Shown: one piece after another, positions 22,741 to 27,332 of the stretch
Numbering within the stretch: the stretch's first letter is position 1
How the letters are laid out: every line of letters begins with the position of its first letter
Assembly: GCF_039522005.1 (NCBI RefSeq)
Contig: NZ_BAAADA010000026.1
Coordinates: 1-27,332, forward strand
Direction: 5' to 3'
Origin: Alkalibacterium indicireducens
GTDB taxonomy: Bacteria; Bacillota; Bacilli; Lactobacillales; Carnobacteriaceae_A
DNA length: 27,332 bases
Notes under the pieces: model-generated
What the model was told of the DNA's origin: nothing
The model's database searches: none
The model's input: the letters and a program-made list of their open reading frames with translations, nothing else
Position numbers and translations under genes: made by a program

Positions 22741-23424
22741 ATGCTGTCAATTGAATGGCAGTATATATTTGATCCGGATCTGGCCTGGGAATCTTTGCCG
22801 TTTTTATTAAGAGGCGTGCCATATACCTTGGGCATTGCCTTGGTCAGTACGGCCATTGGTGCAGTGATAGGAATGGTCATCGCTCTGATGAGATTGTCTC
22901 CATCCAGAACATTAAGGTGGATCGCCCGATTGTATGTTTCATTTATGAGGGGGACGCCGGTACTCGTCTTTTTATTTCTGATTTATTTTGGGCTGCCTTT
23001 TGTAAACATTCAGTTTAATGCACTGACGTCGGCTATTATCTGCTTCAGTCTGAACGGCGCGGCCTATATTTCTGAGATTTTCCGGTCATCCATATCATCC
23101 GTGAATCGGGGGCAATGGGAAGCGGCAACCGTTCTTGGAATGACTCCTTATGTCACGTTGAAAGATATTATTCTTCCGCAGGCTTTCAGAATAGCGATCC
23201 CGCCTTTGAGCAGCGTTCTCCTGGATGTCATCAAGGGAACATCTCTGGCAGCCATGATTACAGTCAATGAAATTTTTCAAAATGCCAGAGTAGTGGGAGG
23301 AAGAGAGCATGATTATATGACGATGTATATTCTAGTTGCAGCAATTTACTGGGTGATCTGCAGCCTCTTCGGACTATTTCAGGATTATCTCGAAACAGTC
23401 TCCTCCAGGTATATCGTCAACTGA
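22741..23424 (+). CDS. Amino-acid ABC transporter permease (HisMQ/GlnP type)
   Basis: A 227-residue inner-membrane permease of the polar amino-acid uptake family. The N-terminal signature 'GVPYTLGIALVSTAIGAVIGM' and 'YVSFMRGTPVLVFLFLIYFGLP' are characteristic of the His/Glu/Gln/Arg/opine family. The EAA loop 'QWEAATVLGMTPYVTLKDIILPQAFR' provides the ATPase contact. Four to five hydrophobic helices are evident. The ribosome binding site AGAGGG lies within the end of the preceding gene, and the two-base gap implies coupled translation. No ATP-binding gene follows: a terminator and a convergent gene come next. Confidence 0.93.
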   Translation: MLSIEWQYIFDPDLAWESLPFLLRGVPYTLGIALVSTAIGAVIGMVIALMRLSPSRTLRWIARLYVSFMRGTPVLVFLFLIYFGLPFVNIQFNALTSAIICFSLNGAAYISEIFRSSISSVNRGQWEAATVLGMTPYVTLKDIILPQAFRIAIPPLSSVLLDVIKGTSLAAMITVNEIFQNARVVGGREHDYMTMYILVAAIYWVICSLFGLFQDYLETVSSRYIVN

Positions 23425-23449
23425 GGTATTCTATTTTTACGCCAAAAGA

Positions 23450-23487
23450 AGACCCTGCACTTTTAGAATAGTGCAGGGTCTATCTTT
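23450..23487. terminator. Bidirectional terminator between the ABC permease and tdh
   Basis: An 11-bp perfect stem AGACCCTGCAC/GTGCAGGGTCT (23450-23460 with 23471-23481) with a 10-base loop lies between convergent genes. Moderately T-rich sequence follows on each strand, so it can serve both. Confidence 0.75.
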
Positions 23488-23492
23488 ATCAA

Positions 23493-24455
23493 TCAGGCAT
23501 ATGAAAGAATGCCCTTGTTTTTCAGTTGCTTAAGCATATCTTCAGTCATTTTTTCAAGATCGTACTTAGGTGAGAACCCCCATTCTTGCTGAGCAGCTGT
23601 TGTATCGATGGCATTTGGCCAAGACTCTGCGATCCCTTGTCTAATTGGATCAACATCATAATTCAGCTTGAATTCAGGTAGGTGTTTCTTGATGGCCTGT
23701 TCAACATCTTCAGGTGCAATGCTCATAGCACTGACATTGTAGGCATTGCGGTTGACCAGCTGGTCGCTCGGTGCCTCCATCAGCTGAATGATCAAGTCGA
23801 CAGCGTCAGGCATGTACATCATATCCATGTATGTGCCTTTGCCGATAAAGGATGTATACGCATTGTTTTTCAGTGCTTCATAGTAAATATCGACAGCGTA
23901 GTCTGTCGTTCCACCGCCAGGAAGGGTGTCGTAGGAAATCAGACCAGGGAAACGGACGCTTCGTGTATCCACTCCGAATTTCTGGAAATAGTAATCCCCG
24001 AGCAGCTCTCCGCTGACTTTTGTGACACCGTACATGGTTGTCGGACGCTGGATCGTGACCTGGGGTGTCTGATCTTTAGGTGTCTGAGGACCGAACGCCC
24101 CGATTGAGCTGGGTGTGAAGAACTTCAAGTCGTATTCGCGCGACAGCTCAAGTGCGTTGATCAGTCCGCCCATGTTCAAATTCCAGGCCAGCTGAGGTTT
24201 TGCTTCGGCAACAGCTGACAGTAATGCAGCCAGGTGTATAAATGTATCAACTTGATACTGTTCAACCAAATCCTTCATGCGATCGGCATCGGTCACATTC
24301 AGGATTTCGAAAATACCATCAGTGACTACTTTAGAATCTTCGGGCTGTCTGATATCAGTAGCGACAACGTTCTCTTTTCCATAGACTTCACGCAATCTGA
24401 TTGTAAGCTCTGATCCGATCTGACCTAAAGCTCCAGTAATGATAATTTTTTTCAC
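23493..24455 (-). CDS. tdh: L-threonine 3-dehydrogenase, SDR (epimerase-like) type
   Basis: The enzyme oxidises L-threonine to 2-amino-3-ketobutyrate with NAD+. The 320-residue protein has an extended-SDR fold: GALGQIG (8-14) binds NAD, Ser116/Ser117 lie in 'TPSSIGAFG', and Tyr142 and Lys146 in 'YGVTK' are the catalytic pair. 'FPGLISYDTLPGGGTTDYAVDIYYEA' distinguishes the threonine dehydrogenases from ordinary UDP-sugar epimerases. The gene lies 86 bp downstream of kbl on the same strand, and its product is the substrate of Kbl, which fixes the functional call. The start is GTG (24455-24453) after a GGAGG ribosome binding site. It is unrelated to the zinc-dependent Tdh of E. coli, so this is an analogous enzyme. 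Confidence 0.9.
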   Translation of the reverse strand: MKKIIITGALGQIGSELTIRLREVYGKENVVATDIRQPEDSKVVTDGIFEILNVTDADRMKDLVEQYQVDTFIHLAALLSAVAEAKPQLAWNLNMGGLINALELSREYDLKFFTPSSIGAFGPQTPKDQTPQVTIQRPTTMYGVTKVSGELLGDYYFQKFGVDTRSVRFPGLISYDTLPGGGTTDYAVDIYYEALKNNAYTSFIGKGTYMDMMYMPDAVDLIIQLMEAPSDQLVNRNAYNVSAMSIAPEDVEQAIKKHLPEFKLNYDVDPIRQGIAESWPNAIDTTAAQQEWGFSPKYDLEKMTEDMLKQLKNKGILSYA

Positions 24456-24541
24456 TCGTAAACCTCCGACTTTTTGTCTATTATTTATTACCAGCAGAAA
24501 GAGAAAAGATGAGGATCACCTTTTCTCTATTAGTCTATAAA

Positions 24542-25735
24542 TTAACTGATAACATCGAGTTCCTTGCCGATTTTTTTGTAAATATCAAGTACTTTGTCCA
24601 GCTGGTCCTTGGTGTGAGCGGCACTTGGCATATTTCTTACTCGACCTGTTCCACGTGGGACTGTAGGGAAGACGATCGATTTTGCATAGACGCCTTCTTC
24701 TGTCAGACGTTTGGAGAAACGCTGAGTCAGTTTTTCTTCACCGATAATACAAGGGGTGATAGGTGTTTCTGAATCGCCGATGTTGAAGCCCAGATCTTTA
24801 AGGCCGGCTTTCAGATATCGACCATTTTCCCAAAGACGTTCGTGTTCTTCTGTTGAGCTGGACATGATATCGATGGCTTCGATACATGCTGCAGCAGCTC
24901 CAGGAGTCAGTGAGGTAGAAAACAGGAAAGGACGGGCACGAACCTTCAGCCAATCAATTAGGTTCTGAGTTCCAGCGACATAACCTCCGACAACTCCGAC
25001 TGCTTTAGACAGTGTCCCCATCTGGAAATCGATTTTATCCTGAAGACCAAAATGTTTAACTGTCCCGGCACCTTTACCCATGACGCCTGATCCATGTGCA
25101 TCATCAACATACGTAATCAGATCGAATTCTTCAGCGATTTCAACGATTTCAGGCAATTTCGCAACATCGCCATCCATTGAAAAGACACCGTCAGTGATGT
25201 ACATAATTTTTTCATACTGTCCGCTTTCAACAGCTTCTTTAGCTTTTGCTCTCAGGTCATCCATATCCTGGTGTTTGACACGGATAACTTTTGCTCCGGA
25301 TAGACGGCATCCGTCAATGATAGACGCGTGATTCAGTTCGTCAGACAGGATTGCATCATTCTTGTTCATGACCGCAGAAATTGCGCCCATGTTGCAGTTG
25401 AATCCTGACTGGAAAGCGACGGCTGCTTCAGTGTGCTTGAATTCAGCTATTTTTGCTTCCAGTTCGTCGTGGATCGACTGAGTTCCGTTGATTGTTCTAA
25501 CGGCACCGGCACCTACACCGTAAGTGTCAGTTGCTTCATTTGCTTTAACTTTAAGACGTTCATCATTTGCAAAGCCCAAGTAGTTGTTAGAAGACATATT
25601 GATCAGTTTGTTTCCGTTGATCGTAATTTCCGATCCGTTGGGTCCCTGAATCGTGTCGATCTCATTATAAAGACCCTGATCCTTCAATTCCTGAAGATTA
25701 TTTTCGAGAAAGGTATTCAACTTTTGACTAGTCAT
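24542..25735 (-). CDS. kbl: 2-amino-3-ketobutyrate CoA ligase (glycine C-acetyltransferase)
   Basis: A PLP enzyme that cleaves 2-amino-3-ketobutyrate with CoA to glycine and acetyl-CoA, the second step of threonine catabolism. It has 397 residues. The PLP lysine is Lys244 in 'GTLSKAVGVVGGY', the same number as in E. coli Kbl. His136 in 'DELNHASIIDG' stacks on PLP, and 'YVDDAHGSGVMG' (209-220) supplies the Asp and His for the cofactor ring. Close relatives with the same fold (BioF, HemA) are less likely given the adjacent threonine dehydrogenase. The ribosome binding site is AAGGGAG. It is the first gene of a two-gene minus-strand operon. Confidence 0.94.
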   Translation of the reverse strand: MTSQKLNTFLENNLQELKDQGLYNEIDTIQGPNGSEITINGNKLINMSSNNYLGFANDERLKVKANEATDTYGVGAGAVRTINGTQSIHDELEAKIAEFKHTEAAVAFQSGFNCNMGAISAVMNKNDAILSDELNHASIIDGCRLSGAKVIRVKHQDMDDLRAKAKEAVESGQYEKIMYITDGVFSMDGDVAKLPEIVEIAEEFDLITYVDDAHGSGVMGKGAGTVKHFGLQDKIDFQMGTLSKAVGVVGGYVAGTQNLIDWLKVRARPFLFSTSLTPGAAAACIEAIDIMSSSTEEHERLWENGRYLKAGLKDLGFNIGDSETPITPCIIGEEKLTQRFSKRLTEEGVYAKSIVFPTVPRGTGRVRNMPSAAHTKDQLDKVLDIYKKIGKELDVIS

Positions 25736-25875
25736 AAAATCGCTCCCTTGAGTATTTGGTTGTGCACTTCCTTATAATTCTACCACTCTTTTAGATGGAC
25801 GTGTAGTACTGTAAGCCTTTATTGGAAGATTCTTATCGACTCTAAGAGAAATCTACTTAATAAAGGCAATACTTG

Positions 25876-25884
25876 TGATAAAAT
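25876..25884 (+). promoter_or_regulatory. Possible extended -10 promoter for pdp
   Basis: TGATAAAAT combines a TG dinucleotide with a -10-like TAAAAT about 38 bp before the start codon. No convincing -35 is seen. The 181-bp space to the divergent kbl gene must also hold the kbl promoter, which I could not place. Confidence 0.35.
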
Positions 25885-25922
25885 AAGGCTTACATGATAA
25901 TGATGAATGGAGTGTTATGAGA

Positions 25923-27224
25923 ATGAGAATGATCGACTTGATCGAGAAGAAACAGCATAGACAAGTACTGACACAAGAAGAAATTAAATGGATGATCGAC
26001 CAGTATACAAGCGATGTTATTCCTGATTACCAGATGAGCGCAATGGCTATGGCAATCTATTTTAATGGAATGAACAATGATGAACGTAGTGCCCTGACAA
26101 TGGCTATGGTCGAATCTGGGGACCAGATCGACTTGTCCGATATCGAAGGCGTAAAAGTGGACAAGCATTCAACTGGCGGAGTAGGCGATACAACTACCCT
26201 GGTCCTTGCACCTCTTGTGGCTAGCGTAGGGGTTCCAGTAGCTAAAATGAGCGGACGTGGACTGGGTCATACAGGCGGAACAATCGATAAGCTTGAAGCT
26301 ATCCCAGGTTTTCATGTTGAACTGTCTCAGCAGGACTTCTCTGAACTGGTCAACAAAAACAAAGTGGCAGTAGTCGGTCAGTCAGGAAATCTGACGCCAG
26401 CTGACAAGAAGCTATATGCCCTTCGTGATGTGACAGGCACTGTCGAGTCGATTCCTCTAATTGCGAGTTCAATCATGAGTAAAAAAATTGCCTCCGGTGC
26501 AGATGCAATCGTTCTGGACGTTAAAACCGGAGCCGGAGCATTCATGAAAAATGTTGAGCAGGCAAAAGAACTGGCTGAAACCATGGTCAATATCGGGAAA
26601 TCAGTTGGAAGACAGACGATGGCCGTTATTTCTGATATGAGTCAGCCACTTGGAAATGCGATTGGAAATGGTCTGGAGGTAAAAGAAGCGATCGATACGC
26701 TTAAAGGGCACGGACCGGAAGACCTGACTGAACTGTGTCTCGTTCTTGGAAGTCAGATGGCTTATTTAGGAGGAGCGGCAGACTCTCTTGAGGAAGCGCG
26801 GACCCTTCTGGAAGCAAACCTTAAAAACGGAAAAGCGCTTGAAGTCTTCAAGACATTTGTGGAAGCACAAGGCGGGGATGCTTCAGTAGCCGATAATCCT
26901 GAAACGGTCCTTCCAGTTGCTTCATATACTAAGGAAGTTTTAGCTGATCAGGATGGAGTCGTTTCTGAAATCATTGCTGATCAGATCGGAATTGCAGCGA
27001 TGATGCTGGGTGCCGGACGTGAAACGAAAGAAAGTCAGATCGACTTGTCTGCAGGACTTTACCTTCATAAAAAAGTTGGAGATAAAGTCAGTGCGGGAGA
27101 GTCTATTGCTACCTTGTATTCCAACAAAGAAATCAGCGATGAGGTTGGCGAAAGAGTTCTGACTAATGTCAAACTGTCAGACAGCGCAACTGAACCGACA
27201 TTGGTGTATGACATCGTTCAGTAA
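25923..27224 (+). CDS. pdp: Pyrimidine-nucleoside phosphorylase
   Basis: The enzyme cleaves uridine, thymidine and deoxyuridine with phosphate to the base and (deoxy)ribose-1-phosphate in nucleoside salvage. At about 433 residues it matches the Bacillus enzyme closely. 'KVDKHSTGGVGDTTTL' is the phosphate-binding segment, and 'AKMSGRGLGHTGGTIDKLE' and 'LYALRDVTGTVESIPLIASSIMSKK' carry the active-site Arg, Ser and Lys. Three in-frame ATGs are close together (25917, 25923, 25929). 25923 is preferred because it gives 'MRMIDLIEKK', the family N-terminus, and sits 10 bp after GGAG, while 25917 is only 4 bp away. No terminator follows in the last 108 bp, so a further gene of the pathway may lie beyond the window. 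Confidence 0.95.
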   Translation: MRMIDLIEKKQHRQVLTQEEIKWMIDQYTSDVIPDYQMSAMAMAIYFNGMNNDERSALTMAMVESGDQIDLSDIEGVKVDKHSTGGVGDTTTLVLAPLVASVGVPVAKMSGRGLGHTGGTIDKLEAIPGFHVELSQQDFSELVNKNKVAVVGQSGNLTPADKKLYALRDVTGTVESIPLIASSIMSKKIASGADAIVLDVKTGAGAFMKNVEQAKELAETMVNIGKSVGRQTMAVISDMSQPLGNAIGNGLEVKEAIDTLKGHGPEDLTELCLVLGSQMAYLGGAADSLEEARTLLEANLKNGKALEVFKTFVEAQGGDASVADNPETVLPVASYTKEVLADQDGVVSEIIADQIGIAAMMLGAGRETKESQIDLSAGLYLHKKVGDKVSAGESIATLYSNKEISDEVGERVLTNVKLSDSATEPTLVYDIVQ

Positions 27225-27332
27225 ATAATGGGTGAGTGAAGCAGTCTTCGGTGTCTTGAAGGCTATGTGTAAAATAGTTGTCGGAAAGTAAAATAGTAGG
27301 GCAAGAAATTAAAGTAGACAAAAAGAAAGAAG

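Overview
This is a low-GC Gram-positive (Firmicutes) chromosomal window. Several traits point to Lactobacillales, probably the Carnobacteriaceae and perhaps a halo-alkaliphilic genus, since the proteins are rich in Asp and Glu. These traits are the murB ... potABCD neighbourhood known from streptococci and enterococci, a PotD without a lipobox cysteine, and a cation ATPase behind a manganese-type riboswitch. The taxonomic placement is inference. Most of the window is ordinary metabolic chromosome; the accessory DNA is two IS200/IS605-type elements.

Left part (1-5200): the window opens inside a TnpB-type element. A truncated tnpB on the minus strand is divergent from a 50-codon ribbon-helix-helix gene, and the gap between them carries repeated operator-like sites. 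Next comes a minus-strand pair, an MBL-fold hydrolase followed by L-asparaginase. A Vpr-like secreted subtilase follows. It is broken by a second IS200/IS605-type element, whose interior is an assembly gap, and by a one-base frameshift near its 3' end.

Middle (5200-12860): dps; tsaE plus a GNAT acetyltransferase; a minus-strand DEDDh exonuclease; a lone GH4 6-phospho-beta-glucosidase with a cre-like site; and a minus-strand Ca2+/Mn2+ P-type ATPase. A well-formed promoter, a yybP-ykoY-like aptamer and an intrinsic terminator precede the ATPase. A decayed KtrB/TrkH potassium-channel remnant and an unidentified short ORF follow.

Right part (12860-27332): murB, a Gfo/Idh/MocA oxidoreductase, the polyamine transporter potABCD (potB is frameshifted as given) and rpiA. 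A block of 51-bp tandem repeats and a minus-strand amidase follow. Then come an amino-acid ABC binding protein and permease without an ATPase gene, a kbl-tdh threonine-degradation operon on the minus strand, and pyrimidine-nucleoside phosphorylase.

The most interesting signals are: the RHH/TnpB element and the nested hairpin its left end shares with the insertion in the subtilase; the clean IS insertion after TTTAAC with exact reading-frame restoration; the riboswitch architecture upstream of the ATPase; and the 51-bp repeats, whose divergent last copy keeps its stem by compensatory changes. No tRNA, rRNA, CRISPR array, prophage or defence island was seen.
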